25,927 bases of DNA from JACDER01 sp036394915 (GCA_036394915.1 DASWEE010000076.1:1-25927); one strand, 5' to 3'. Shown: positions 7,424-16,335, numbered from the stretch's first letter. Translations and numbers: made by a program. Notes: a model not told the origin generated them from the letters alone.

Positions 7424-8062
7424 CGACGAGCTCCGGCGACAGCTCGTCCAGCGAGTCGATCACCGCGTCCGCCAGCGCGAGAGCTTCGTCAGGAGGCGGA
7501 AACACTCGGTTGGGAATCGCCACCATGCACATGCCGGCCGAGTGCGCGGAGCGGATCCCGTTTCGGGAGTCCTCGATCGCTGCGCACCGTGTCGGGTCGA
7601 CGCCGAGCCTGGCGGCCGTCTCGAGATAGACGTCGGGCGCCGGCTTGCCGCGGCCGACTTCCTCCGACGAGACGGTGGCCCGGAAGAGCGCCTCGAGGCC
7701 GGCGAGCTCGAGCACGAGGTCGATCACCGGTCGGTTGGAGGAGGAAGCGAGCCCGAGCGGCCAGCGTGCTGCCAAGCGCTCGACCGCCTCGCGCGCGCCT
7801 GGGAGCAACGGCAACGCTCGCGGTAGATCGCCATCAGCCGGCGCACGACCTCGGCGGAGATCTCCTCCGGGGGCTCCTTCAGCCCGAGCTCCTCGTGCAT
7901 GTACCGCGACCATTCGTCGGAGCTCATCCCCATCATGTCGCGCTGCGCGCGGTCGTGCCAGCGCCCACCCCGCTCGAGGACGAGCTGCTCTCGCACTTGG
8001 TCCCACACCTGCTCGGAGTCGACCAGGATCCCGTCCAGGTCGAAGACGACCGTCTCGATCAC
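7383..8062 (-). pseudogene. HAD-family phosphatase (beta-phosphoglucomutase-like), frameshifted
   Basis: The N-terminal half (from GTG 8062) reads VIETVVFDLDGILVDSE, the HAD nucleophile motif with D8 and D10, and continues through a cap region to IYRE. The frame then shifts by one base near 7815. In the next frame LPLLPGAREAVERL, LASSSNR, the GKPAPDVY lysine motif and AAIEDSRNG continue as a normal HAD core. One missing base between 7814 and 7817 explains the break. Both halves are otherwise intact and together give about 226 residues, the normal length, so a sequencing error or very recent mutation is likely. GTG 8062 overlaps the flavin reductase stop as GTGA. The 3' end overlaps the convergent methyltransferase gene. 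If functional, it would hydrolyse or isomerise a small phosphoester. Confidence 0.85.
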
Positions 8063-8529
8063 AGCGAGCGGTAGCGGCCGTCCAGGTACAGCAGCGGAGG
8101 CGCCGCGGTCCCGAGCTCGGCCCCGAGAACCTCGCCGACGAAGAAGGTGTGGTCGCCGGCGTCGTGCTCGGCCCACGTCCGGCATTCGAGCCAGCCGAGG
8201 GCGCCCTCGAGCAAGGGCGCCCCAGAGGCTCCTTCCCGGTGGGCGATCCCGTGCCAGTGCGCGATCGGCGGGACGCCGCGTGCAAAGTGTTGCGCGACCG
8301 CCTCCTGGCCGGCGGCGAGCAGGCTGAGCGCGAATCCCCCGGCCCGCCGCAGGAGCTCGTGCATGGCCGCCTCGCGAGCGATCGAGATCCCGACGAGTGG
8401 CGGCTCGAGCGAGAGCGAGACCAGCGTCCCCACCGTCAGGCCGAGCCGCTCCTCATCGGTGTCGACGGTCACGACCGCGACGCCGCTCGGGAACCGTCGC
8501 ATCAGCGCGCGGAGATCGTCGCCCTCCAC
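8059..8529 (-). CDS. Flavin reductase-like, FMN-binding split-barrel protein
   Basis: This 156-residue protein resembles the flavin reductase family that supplies reduced FMN/FAD to two-component monooxygenases. It has the N-terminal MRRFPSGVAVVTV motif, the GLTVGTLVSLSLEPPLVGISI segment (normally GxTxxxxxSxSxxPP) and the C-terminal DHTFFVGEV stretch, all in family order. GTG 8529 is taken as the start. TAGACT ends exactly 7 nt upstream and there is no Shine-Dalgarno, which suggests leaderless expression; a TTG at 8562 would add 11 residues across the palindromic control region. It is coupled to the HAD gene by a GTGA overlap. No partner monooxygenase is in the window. Confidence 0.88.
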   Translation of the reverse strand: MEGDDLRALMRRFPSGVAVVTVDTDEERLGLTVGTLVSLSLEPPLVGISIAREAAMHELLRRAGGFALSLLAAGQEAVAQHFARGVPPIAHWHGIAHREGASGAPLLEGALGWLECRTWAEHDAGDHTFFVGEVLGAELGTAAPPLLYLDGRYRSL

Positions 8530-8547
8530 GCGGGCGAGTCTAGTGCT

Positions 8548-8613
8548 TGATCGACTGTTCAATCAGGTTGGTTGAACGAGCAGTCAATTGACTGAATATT
8601 CAATCGCGATCAA
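8548..8613. promoter_or_regulatory. Cluster of palindromes, probable operator region
   Basis: Within 66 bp of unusually AT-rich sequence lie GTTCAA-9-TTGAAC (8557-8577), the perfect 14-bp palindrome CAGTCAATTGACTG (8581-8594) and the perfect 10-bp palindrome TGAATATTCA (8593-8602). An outer inverted pair TTGATCG (8548-8554) and CGATCAA (8607-8613) encloses them. The segment lies between the divergent flavin reductase and secreted-protein genes. The sites resemble dyads bound by TetR- or MarR-type repressors, but no regulator gene is adjacent in the window. Confidence 0.5.
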
Positions 8614-8676
8614 TTTCAGTCGCTTTGGCCAAGAACTCTCTCTGATTCTCATGTTTCGCGGCAAGGAAATGTCGGG

Positions 8677-8682
8677 TATAAG
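8677..8682 (+). promoter_or_regulatory. Possible -10 box for the secreted BNR protein
   Basis: TATAAG stands 48 nt before ATG 8731 in the AT-richer intergenic region. A matching -35 is weak. Confidence 0.25.
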
Positions 8683-8730
8683 CAAGCCCACAATTTCCTG
8701 CGCGGTCGAAGAGGAGGGGGACGTCACACC

Positions 8731-11700
8731 ATGCGCATCTTGAAGCGGCCGTATCTCTACGGCTTTGCACTCATCGCCGCGGCTGTGAGCCTCGGCATCG
8801 GAGCAGCAGTCCACTCCGGCTCAGCAGGCAGCCCCAAGAGTCTCGGCTGCCCGGCCGGATACGTAACAGAGAAGTCGGGCCAGGACGCCGACGCTGGCAT
8901 GTGCATGGCGGCGAAGCACCCCGAGCCCCTGTTCGAGAGCATCCTGCACCAGGAGGGGCTCGAGTCCGTTCGCAGCGCCCCGTACGACCATGCCGCGCCC
9001 GGCGCCTACGCGAACGCGGTCGCCGAGCACCAGGCGCTGGTCAAGGCGGGAAAGAAGGTCGACGGGACCGACGGAACGTGGCAGCCGTACGGCACCGGCC
9101 CGCTGATCGTCAACGACCCGGCCTATACCTCGGTGAACGGCCTCGGCTTCGTCGACAACATGGGCCGGATCGACGACCTCGCCTACGACGCGGCGCACAA
9201 TCGGCTGTTCGCGGCGCTCGGGACCGGCGGAATCTGGCTTTCGACCGACCAGGGGCAGAGCTGGCGCTCGATCGGCGACTCGCTTCCGAGCCAGGTCGTC
9301 GGCGCGGTCGACTGGACCGCGGCGAACGGCGGGACCGTCGTCACGGTCAGCGGTGACCCGACCTTCGGAGGCGGTGGCTACACCGGTTACGGGGCCTTCT
9401 ACAGCACCAATCTCGGCTCGACGTGGACGAAGGCGACCGGGATCCCCGACGGGGCACTCGGGTTCTCGATCGACGTCGATCCGACGAATCCGAACATCGT
9501 CTATGCGGCCACGCTCTACGGGCTCTTCCGCTCGACCGACGGGGGGAAGACCTACCTGAACGTGAATCTGCCCACCGGCGAGGTGGCCCCGGGCGTCAGC
9601 TGCACGGGTGTCGCCGGCGGCGGGAAGTGCCAGCTCGCGAACGTCGTCACCGACGTCGTCGTCAGGCCGCCCGGCGGCGTCAATTCCGAAGTGGCCGCGG
9701 GGACCGTGCTCGCGGTCGTCGGCTGGCGCGCGAGCGACCGCCAGAACGCGGACGGCACGATCCAGTCTCTCGGGCAGGGGCTCTATCGCTCGGATACCGG
9801 GGCTCCGGGAACGTTCTCGAAGATGAGCGCGCTCGGCTGGCCGAGCCAGCACCGCCAGGGTCGCGTCGAGCTCGGCGCGACGACCGGTTCGGCGCAGGAT
9901 CACGACTATCTGTACGCGATCGTCCAGGACGCCGCCGCCCTCAACGGCGAGCTCGACCTCCTCGACGCGCCCGTGCAGGATCCGACGAACGCGGTCCGGC
10001 CGGGAACGTTGCTGAACGGCATCTACGTCTCCGCCGACTTCGGCAAGACGTGGACGCTGATGGCCGACGACGACGCGATCGCCAAGGACCCGGCCTCAGG
10101 GTCGGCGCTCGTCGGCTACGGACAGGCCGTCGGCTACGAGCCGGGCGTCCAGGCCTGGTACAACGAGTGGATCTCGCCGGATCCGACGCGGCAGACGCTG
10201 CTCGGGATTCCGACCAGGCTCGCGTTCGGGCTCGAGGAGGTCTGGCAGAACGAGCTGCCGGTGCCGCTGAACGGCCCGACGACCTTCAAGGTGATCGGCC
10301 GCTACTACAGCGGCGACACCTGCGTCTTCCTGTCGCTCGGGCTGCCCGAGTGCCCGACCAACCGTCCGCCGACGACGTCGACGACCACTCACCCGGACCA
10401 GCAGGACGGGCAGTGGATCCCGGACGGGACGGGCGGCGTCACGCTCGCGGCGACAAACGATGGCGGCTTCTACCGCAATCACGTTGCAGCCGGCGCGGAG
10501 CTGGACAACGGCGGCTGGGGAGACGGCAACCAGACCGGCTTCAACACGTTGCTGCCGTACTCGGTGGCGATGGCGAACGACGGCACCGCCTGGGCCGGCC
10601 TGCAGGACAACGGCCACGAGAAGATCGCGCCCAACGGGAAGCAGTACGAGACCTTCGGAGGCGACGGCACGTTCGCCGCGGTCGATCCCGCCAACAGCAA
10701 GATCGCCTACGAGGCGTACGTCTACAACGACATGCGGGTGACGACCGACGGGGGCCAGTCCTGGCGCGGTATCGACCCGGGCCTGACGAACACCCGCTTC
10801 GTCAATCCGTTCGACATGGATGCGACCAACGCTCGCCATCTCGTGACCGCGGGCAACGAGGTCGCAGAAACAACGTACGGCCCTGATACGGGCACCAGCT
10901 CCGACAAGTCCTGGAGCATCGTCTACGACCTCGGCACCGCCCAGCACCCGGGTGACGTGTCGGCGACTCCGAGCTCGACCGATCCGGGCAACCAGATGTC
11001 CGCGATCGACGTTCGGGGCAACGCGGTCTACGTCGGCTTCTGCGGCGTCTGCGACATCCTCAACCAGACGGCCCAGTTCAAGAACGGGCTCGCGACCAAC
11101 GTCGGCGGCGCCCTGCCTCCGAAGCAGATGAGCTCCGACGGCTGGCACATCGCCGCGGCCGCCGGGCTCCCGAACCGGTTCATCACCTCTGTGACGATCG
11201 ACCCGAAGGACCCGAACACGGTCTACGTCACGCTCGGTGGCTACAGCCGGCGCTGGGTCCCGCCGGGGTCTCTGCAGGACTCGAACACCAACGTCGGCGT
11301 CGGCCACGTGTTCGTCTCACACGACGCCGGTGCGTCGTTCACCGACATCTCCGGAAACCTGCCGGACGTCCCTGCCACGTGGGTGACGATCCGCGGCGCC
11401 GGCCAGGTGATCGTCGGGACCGACACCGGCGTCTACGCCAATGCCCTCAAGGGCGGGACGACGTACGCCCCCCTGACGGGGCTGCCGATCGTGCCGATCA
11501 GCATGCTGACGCTGAAGCCGAACAATCCGAACCTGCTCGTCGCCGCGACGTACGGCCGCGGCGTCTGGACGTATCAGTTCAAGAAGCTGATCGGTGGCTC
11601 GACCGACACGGGCGGGGGCACGCTGCCCAAACCTCCGGCGCCCGCCGGGGTGACGCTTGCGGGGCCGTTCGGGTTCGAGACGGACGCGCAGGGGTGGACC

Positions 11701-12165
11701 GTCCAGTCGACCGACGGCCAGGGTCTCGGCGTGACGCAGTGGCAGCGCGGCGCACCCGGCGCCAACAACTCCGCGGCCGACTTCCAGGTCACGCCCTATA
11801 CCGACCAGTCGACGACCTCGCTGATCTCGCCGCAGCTCACCTCCGCTGGCGGCTGGGTCTATCTCGACTTCTGGCGGAAGCAGGACAGCGAGCCCGGGTT
11901 CGACTTCCTCAACGTCGAGTGGTCGTCCGACGGGCAGGTGTGGAACTCGGTGCCGTGGCTCAAGGATCCGGCGACCTCGGACTGGACCGACTCGAGGACC
12001 TTCAGCGGGACGAACGAGGATTACCCCGCGTTCACCCACGAGACGGCCGCTTTTCAGGCACCGGCCGGAGCGTTGTACGTGCGCTTCCGGTTCGCGAGCG
12101 ACGACCTCGTCTCCTCGCCTCTCTATCAGGGAGTGTGGGTAGACGACGTTTTGGTTCAGCGGTAA
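8731..12165 (+). CDS. Large secreted BNR/sortilin-like beta-propeller protein
   Basis: The 1144-residue protein starts with a signal peptide (MRILKR, then a hydrophobic run to about residue 30). The body holds BNR/Asp-box motifs of the form S-x-D-x-G-x-x-W/F at about residues 171, 225, 268, 434, 671 and 863, interspersed with DPTNPNIVYA and DPKDPNTVYV segments. This is typical of VPS10/sortilin or YCF48-like propellers. A Gly/Thr/Pro-rich linker (about 950-975) leads to a C-terminal domain of about 165 residues beginning GFETDAQGW and ending WVDDVLV, like jelly-roll binding domains of secreted hydrolases. No catalytic motif was recognised, so glycan or protein binding, or an unseen glycosidase activity, are options. 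No membrane anchor or LPXTG is seen. GAGGAGG lies upstream of the ATG. Confidence 0.85.
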   Translation: MRILKRPYLYGFALIAAAVSLGIGAAVHSGSAGSPKSLGCPAGYVTEKSGQDADAGMCMAAKHPEPLFESILHQEGLESVRSAPYDHAAPGAYANAVAEHQALVKAGKKVDGTDGTWQPYGTGPLIVNDPAYTSVNGLGFVDNMGRIDDLAYDAAHNRLFAALGTGGIWLSTDQGQSWRSIGDSLPSQVVGAVDWTAANGGTVVTVSGDPTFGGGGYTGYGAFYSTNLGSTWTKATGIPDGALGFSIDVDPTNPNIVYAATLYGLFRSTDGGKTYLNVNLPTGEVAPGVSCTGVAGGGKCQLANVVTDVVVRPPGGVNSEVAAGTVLAVVGWRASDRQNADGTIQSLGQGLYRSDTGAPGTFSKMSALGWPSQHRQGRVELGATTGSAQDHDYLYAIVQDAAALNGELDLLDAPVQDPTNAVRPGTLLNGIYVSADFGKTWTLMADDDAIAKDPASGSALVGYGQAVGYEPGVQAWYNEWISPDPTRQTLLGIPTRLAFGLEEVWQNELPVPLNGPTTFKVIGRYYSGDTCVFLSLGLPECPTNRPPTTSTTTHPDQQDGQWIPDGTGGVTLAATNDGGFYRNHVAAGAELDNGGWGDGNQTGFNTLLPYSVAMANDGTAWAGLQDNGHEKIAPNGKQYETFGGDGTFAAVDPANSKIAYEAYVYNDMRVTTDGGQSWRGIDPGLTNTRFVNPFDMDATNARHLVTAGNEVAETTYGPDTGTSSDKSWSIVYDLGTAQHPGDVSATPSSTDPGNQMSAIDVRGNAVYVGFCGVCDILNQTAQFKNGLATNVGGALPPKQMSSDGWHIAAAAGLPNRFITSVTIDPKDPNTVYVTLGGYSRRWVPPGSLQDSNTNVGVGHVFVSHDAGASFTDISGNLPDVPATWVTIRGAGQVIVGTDTGVYANALKGGTTYAPLTGLPIVPISMLTLKPNNPNLLVAATYGRGVWTYQFKKLIGGSTDTGGGTLPKPPAPAGVTLAGPFGFETDAQGWTVQSTDGQGLGVTQWQRGAPGANNSAADFQVTPYTDQSTTSLISPQLTSAGGWVYLDFWRKQDSEPGFDFLNVEWSSDGQVWNSVPWLKDPATSDWTDSRTFSGTNEDYPAFTHETAAFQAPAGALYVRFRFASDDLVSSPLYQGVWVDDVLVQR

Positions 12166-12181
12166 GGGGACAGATGGATGT

Positions 12182-12209
12182 CTGCCGGCCCCCTCGCCGG
12201 GGCCGGCAG
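12182..12209 (+). terminator. Hairpin terminator after the BNR-protein gene
   Basis: A perfect 11-bp stem (ctgccggcccc / ggggccggcag) with a 6-nt loop begins 17 nt after the stop codon. A T-tract is missing, as is common in high-GC actinobacteria. Confidence 0.55.
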
Positions 12210-12301
12210 GCGTCACAAAGCTTCCGCCCCTCGCGACCGCGCAGGGGGGAGAGACAGCGGTCGGGCTTGCCCGGCCGCAGTCTTTAACGGGTCGGCTTCG
12301 G

Positions 12302-12406
12302 CTAGCCGTTGATGAACGGCACGCCCGCGGCGAACACGTAGAACGCCAGGAACGCGATTGCCACGGTGATGCCGACCGCGACTGCGATGGTCTCCTCGAG
12401 GTTCAT
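12302..12406 (-). CDS. 34-residue single-pass membrane peptide
   Basis: From ATG 12406 the frame encodes 34 residues beginning MNLEETIAVAVG, then a hydrophobic stretch of about 20 residues (GITVAIAFLAFYVFAAGV) and PFING. This is one clear transmembrane helix with a short acidic N-terminus. It lies 67 nt downstream of the MMPL gene on the same strand, so it may be a small companion subunit of the transporter, but that is inference. No good Shine-Dalgarno is seen. An overlapping longer frame starting at 12413 gives an Arg-rich, shadow-like product and was rejected. Confidence 0.45.
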   Translation of the reverse strand: MNLEETIAVAVGITVAIAFLAFYVFAAGVPFING

Positions 12407-12473
12407 CGCTCATTGTTTCTGCGGCCTGTGGCCGGTTCCTTCCCCTGGATCCGGTTCAGGAGCCCGCGCCGCT

Positions 12474-14672
12474 CTAGGGCTGTGGAGCGGCCGGGCGGGC
12501 CGGCGCGGCGGCCTCGCCTTCGACCGAGATACGCGGAATCCAGCCGAGCCAGCGCGGGAGATACCAGTTCCGCCGCCCGAGCATCTGCATCGCAGCGGGG
12601 AGGAGGACGGAGCGGACGAGCGTGGCGTCGATCAGCAGCGCGACGGCGATGCCGAAGCCCATCTGCTGGAACATGACGAGGTCGCCTGCGGCGAAGCCGA
12701 TGAAGACGGTGACGATGATCAGGGCGGCGCCGGTGATCAGGCGCGCCGTCGACCCGATCCCGTACCCGACCGCGTCACTCGTGTCTCCCGAGGAGGTGAA
12801 CCGCTCGCGGATGCGGCTGAGCAGGAACACCTGATAGTCCATCGAGAGCCCGAACAGGACCGCGAACAGGAACAGCGGTACCCACGCCTCGATCACGTCG
12901 ATCTTGTGGAAGCCGAAGAGCCCCGCCCCGACGCCGTGCTGGAAGACGAGCACGAGCAGCCCGTAGGAGGCTCCCACGGACAGCAGGTTGAGGACGATCG
13001 CCGTGGCCGGAACCACGATCGAGCGGAAGGCGACCGTCAGCAGCAGGAAGCTGAGCCCGAGCACGACGGCGAGCTCGATCGGCAGCCAGAAGGACATGAC
13101 GTCGAAGTAGTCGATGTTCTCGGCCGTGTTGCCCGTGACGAGCACCTGGACCCCGGTGCCGGCAAAGGCCTGCGGGACGTACGTCGACCGCAGGCGCTTG
13201 ACGGCCTCGATCGCCAGATCGCCGAGAGGATCGGACGTCAGGGATACGTTCAGCACGCCGAGGTTCCCAGCGGGGTTGACGGCGAGCAGCGCCTTGCCGA
13301 AGGCGTGGTCCTGCGCGAGCTCGGACTTGAGCTTTCCGATCGCAGCCTTGACCGGGGGAGACGACGGATGTCCGTCGATCACGACCTGGGCGGGCTCGGC
13401 GCTCGCCTGCGGGAAGTAGCGGCTGACCGCCGCGAAACCCTGTCTCGAGATCGCGCTCTTCGGGAATGTGCTGATCCCGGAGGCGCCGATGTTCATGCCG
13501 AAGAGCGGCGAGGCCGCCGCGAGCAGCAGCGCCGCGACGGCGACGAAGCTGATGAGCGGACGGCGCATGACCCGGTGCACGATCGCGTCCCAGAACGGGC
13601 TCTCCTGCCCTGCTTCCTCCGCCGCCCTCTTCCCGACGATCGGGATCCTGAGCCTGTTGATCCTGTCGCCGAGCAGGCTGAGGATCGCCGGCAGCAGGGT
13701 CAGCGCGGCCGCCACGGCGACGACGCCGACCAGGATCGCGCCCACCGCGAGGCTACGCATGATCGTGCTCTGGACCATCAGGAGCCCGAGCATCGCGAGC
13801 ACGAACGAGGTGCCGCTGAAGAGGACTGCCTTGCTCGCCGTCGCGCCGGCCGAGGCGATCGCCTCGGCCTTCTCTTTCCCGTGGGCACGCTCCTCCCTGA
13901 AGCGCGAAGAGACGAAGAGGGCGTAGTCGATGCCGAGCGCCAGCCCCATCCCCGTCAGCATGTTGACGAGGAAGATCGACAGGTTGAACTCGAGCGCGAG
14001 CAGGGTCGTCAGGCCGAGCGCGGCGGCGATCGAGACGATTGCCAGGATCAGGGGCAGGGACGCGGCGACGACCGCTCCGAACACGACGAGGAGGACGAGG
14101 ATGGCGGCGGGCAGTCCGATCTGGAGCTCGCCCGACTCGAGGTCGTGCTGGGAAAGATGGTTGAAGTCGTAGTTGGTCGTCTGCTCGCCGGTGATCGTGA
14201 CGCTGAAGCCGTTTTTCCCGTCGAACCGCTTGACGGCGTCGACGAGGGGGGACGCGTTGTCGTCCACGCCCTTCTGCGTGAGCGTGATCGGGATCAGCAG
14301 GGCGTGGCGGTCGCTCGAGACGAGCGCGGGATCGTGGTTCGCGTAGTAGACGCTCGCGCCGGAGACGACCTTGCTGGCGCGGCCGGCGTTCTCGAGGCGG
14401 GACACCTCGGCCCGGAACGCCTGCGAGTCCACCGTCTCCGTCGGCGAGCGTACGACGACGAGCTCGAACGACGCTGCCTGGGCGGGGAAGCGCTGGTCGA
14501 GCAGGTCGTTCGCCCGGATCGACGCGGGTCTGCTGGTCACCTGACCCTGGCTCGAGAGGCGCCCACCCAGGAACGAGCCCGCGAGCAGGATTCCGACCAC
14601 GGCCGCGATCAGCCAGCCCGCGATCGTGCGCCAAGGGTGGCGTGCACACACGCGCGCGAGGGCCGCCGTCAT
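12474..14672 (-). CDS. MMPL-family (RND superfamily) transporter
   Basis: This 732-residue inner-membrane transporter has two homologous halves. Each has one N-terminal helix, a large extracytoplasmic loop and a bundle of about five helices, twelve helices in total. The characteristic MMPL signatures are GIDYALFVSSRFREE in the first half and SMDYQVFLLSRIRE in the second; their Asp-Tyr pairs relay protons in MmpL proteins. Family members export lipids, glycolipids or drugs. A partner accessory gene is absent, but a 34-residue membrane peptide follows. ATG 14672 has no Shine-Dalgarno; TAGAAG stands 7 nt upstream, a further possible leaderless start. The neighbours do not reveal the cargo. Confidence 0.93.
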   Translation of the reverse strand: MTAALARVCARHPWRTIAGWLIAAVVGILLAGSFLGGRLSSQGQVTSRPASIRANDLLDQRFPAQAASFELVVVRSPTETVDSQAFRAEVSRLENAGRASKVVSGASVYYANHDPALVSSDRHALLIPITLTQKGVDDNASPLVDAVKRFDGKNGFSVTITGEQTTNYDFNHLSQHDLESGELQIGLPAAILVLLVVFGAVVAASLPLILAIVSIAAALGLTTLLALEFNLSIFLVNMLTGMGLALGIDYALFVSSRFREERAHGKEKAEAIASAGATASKAVLFSGTSFVLAMLGLLMVQSTIMRSLAVGAILVGVVAVAAALTLLPAILSLLGDRINRLRIPIVGKRAAEEAGQESPFWDAIVHRVMRRPLISFVAVAALLLAAASPLFGMNIGASGISTFPKSAISRQGFAAVSRYFPQASAEPAQVVIDGHPSSPPVKAAIGKLKSELAQDHAFGKALLAVNPAGNLGVLNVSLTSDPLGDLAIEAVKRLRSTYVPQAFAGTGVQVLVTGNTAENIDYFDVMSFWLPIELAVVLGLSFLLLTVAFRSIVVPATAIVLNLLSVGASYGLLVLVFQHGVGAGLFGFHKIDVIEAWVPLFLFAVLFGLSMDYQVFLLSRIRERFTSSGDTSDAVGYGIGSTARLITGAALIIVTVFIGFAAGDLVMFQQMGFGIAVALLIDATLVRSVLLPAAMQMLGRRNWYLPRWLGWIPRISVEGEAAAPARPAAPQP

Positions 14673-14882
14673 TGGGCGACTTCTAACGGATTCCGCTTCG
14701 AACTACAACCGCAGCAATGGTCTTCGCGTCCACAGGCCTAGCTTCGCACGACCCGGCCCTGCCGATGCTCCTGCTACCGTGGTACCAACAGGCTGGCGAT
14801 GGGCCGGCCGTGAGATGAGCTTCTCGTTCCTCCTTCGGGCTGTTCGGGGTAGGCAAGTCTCGAACCAGAAGGAGTAGAACGC

Positions 14883-16055
14883 ATGTCCAAGGAGTCTTTC
14901 CGCGCGCTCGGGGTCTCGACGCCTGTCGTCGACGCGCTTGCGGCTCGCTCGATCGAGCAGCCGTTCCCGATCCAGTCCCTTGCCCTTCCCGATGCACTCG
15001 CCGGCCTCGACGTGCTGGCGAAGTCGCCCACCGGGTCGGGGAAGACGCTCGTCTTCGCGATCCCGATCGTGGAGCGCACGACGATCAAGGACGCCCGGCC
15101 GAGCGCTCTCGTGCTCGTCCCGACGCGCGAGCTTGCCGCGCAGGTGACCGAGGAGCTTCGCTCGCTCGCGAGAGCGAAATCGCTTTGGGTGACGGCCGTC
15201 TACGGCGGCCTTCCGCTCCGCAAGCAGGCGGCGGAAGCGAGGAAGTCGCATGTCCTCGTCGCGACGCCGGGCCGGCTCGAGGACCTCGCGGAGCGGAAGC
15301 TGCTCGATCTCTCGGGCATCAAGATCCTCGTCCTCGACGAGGCCGACCGGATGCTCGACATGGGCTTCAAGCCGCAGGTCGATCGGATCGTGCGGCGGGT
15401 GCCCCGGAACCGGCAGACGATGTTCTTCTCGGCGACGCTCGACGGCGAGGTCGGCGAGCTCGCGCGCGAGTACACCTCGAGCCCGTCGCGGTTCGACGGG
15501 GAGCTGCCCGACGATCCGACGGCCGGCGAGATGGAGCACCGCTTCGTTGCGGTCAGTCCCCACAGCAAGGTCGAGACGCTCGTAGACCACCTCCGCGCCT
15601 CCGAGGGCCTGACGCTCGTCTTCGTGCGGACGAAGCGAGGGGCCGACCGACTCGCGGACAAGCTCGCCCGCCACGGCGTCAGGGCCGAGGCCATGCACGG
15701 CGACCTGTCCCAGCGGGCGCGTCAGCGTGCGCTCGCAGGCTTCGAGAAAGGAAGGGTGCCGGTTCTCATCGCGACCGACGTTGCGTCCCGGGGCCTCGAC
15801 ATCGACGACATCGAGCATGTGATCAACTTCGATCCTCCCGAGGAGGACAAGGGATACCTCCACCGGACCGGCCGCACCGGGCGCGCGGGGCGAAGCGGCA
15901 TCGCGATCACGTTCGTCCTCCCCGAACAGCAGGCCGAGGCGAGCAGGGTCGCCAGCCGGCTCGGACACCGAGAGCAGTTCGAAGAGGCTGGAATGGAAAC
16001 CGCACGAGCCCGCCTCGTGTACACGAGCCGCCGCGGCCGCCGCTCCAAGTGGTAG
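14883..16055 (+). CDS. DEAD-box ATP-dependent RNA helicase (RhlE-like)
   Basis: This 390-residue helicase unwinds RNA, typically in ribosome assembly, mRNA decay or cold adaptation. All core motifs are visible in order: Q motif PFPIQ, motif I SPTGSGKT, PTRELA, TPGR, DEAD (in LDEADRMLDMGF), SAT, the RGLDI region and HRTGRTGR. There is almost no C-terminal extension, only a short basic tail SRRGRRSKW, so it is a minimal core helicase. AAGGAG lies 8 nt upstream of ATG 14883. A small basic protein follows on the same strand 79 nt later. A gcggccgc pair (16033-16040 and 16055-16062) could form a hairpin at the stop codon. Confidence 0.95.
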   Translation: MSKESFRALGVSTPVVDALAARSIEQPFPIQSLALPDALAGLDVLAKSPTGSGKTLVFAIPIVERTTIKDARPSALVLVPTRELAAQVTEELRSLARAKSLWVTAVYGGLPLRKQAAEARKSHVLVATPGRLEDLAERKLLDLSGIKILVLDEADRMLDMGFKPQVDRIVRRVPRNRQTMFFSATLDGEVGELAREYTSSPSRFDGELPDDPTAGEMEHRFVAVSPHSKVETLVDHLRASEGLTLVFVRTKRGADRLADKLARHGVRAEAMHGDLSQRARQRALAGFEKGRVPVLIATDVASRGLDIDDIEHVINFDPPEEDKGYLHRTGRTGRAGRSGIAITFVLPEQQAEASRVASRLGHREQFEEAGMETARARLVYTSRRGRRSKW

Positions 16056-16134
16056 CGGCCGCAGGCGGGATTAAGCTCGCAGTTGGCGAAGGAAATCGGA
16101 ATGCGGTAGGGACCGAACAGACAGGGAGGGCCTG

Positions 16135-16335
16135 ATGGGTTCGAAACGACAGACGACGATGGCGAAGATGGCGCGCGAGCGCGCGGTCAAGGAAAAGCGC
16201 GAGAAAAAGCGCGAGAAGAAGCAGGCGGCCGCAGAGGCGCGGGCGAGGGAAGCCGAGGGCATTTTCCCGGAGCAGGACTCGACCGAAACGGACGAGCTCC
16301 CGCCCAAAAGTGCTGATGATGCAGCAGCTTTTTAG
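16135..16335 (+). CDS. Small Lys/Glu-rich basic protein
   Basis: This 66-residue protein has a strongly charged, probably helical middle (repeated KREKK and AEARA motifs) and an acidic, Ser/Asp-rich C-terminus. The basic half suggests nucleic-acid or ribosome binding, which would fit its place behind the helicase gene, but no named family was recognised. ATG 16135 has GGGAGG a few bases upstream. The TAAGCT sequence in the intergenic gap may give it its own promoter. Confidence 0.7.
   Translation: MGSKRQTTMAKMARERAVKEKREKKREKKQAAAEARAREAEGIFPEQDSTETDELPPKSADDAAAF

Noticed and set aside
12213..12413. 66-codon ORF on the minus strand
   Set aside because: Arg/Pro/Ala-rich product typical of GC-shadow frames; the overlapping 34-codon frame has a clean membrane helix.
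16033..16062. Terminator for the helicase gene
   Set aside because: The gcggccgc pair can fold, but the loop is 14 nt, it spans the stop codon and there is no T-tract; kept only as a remark.
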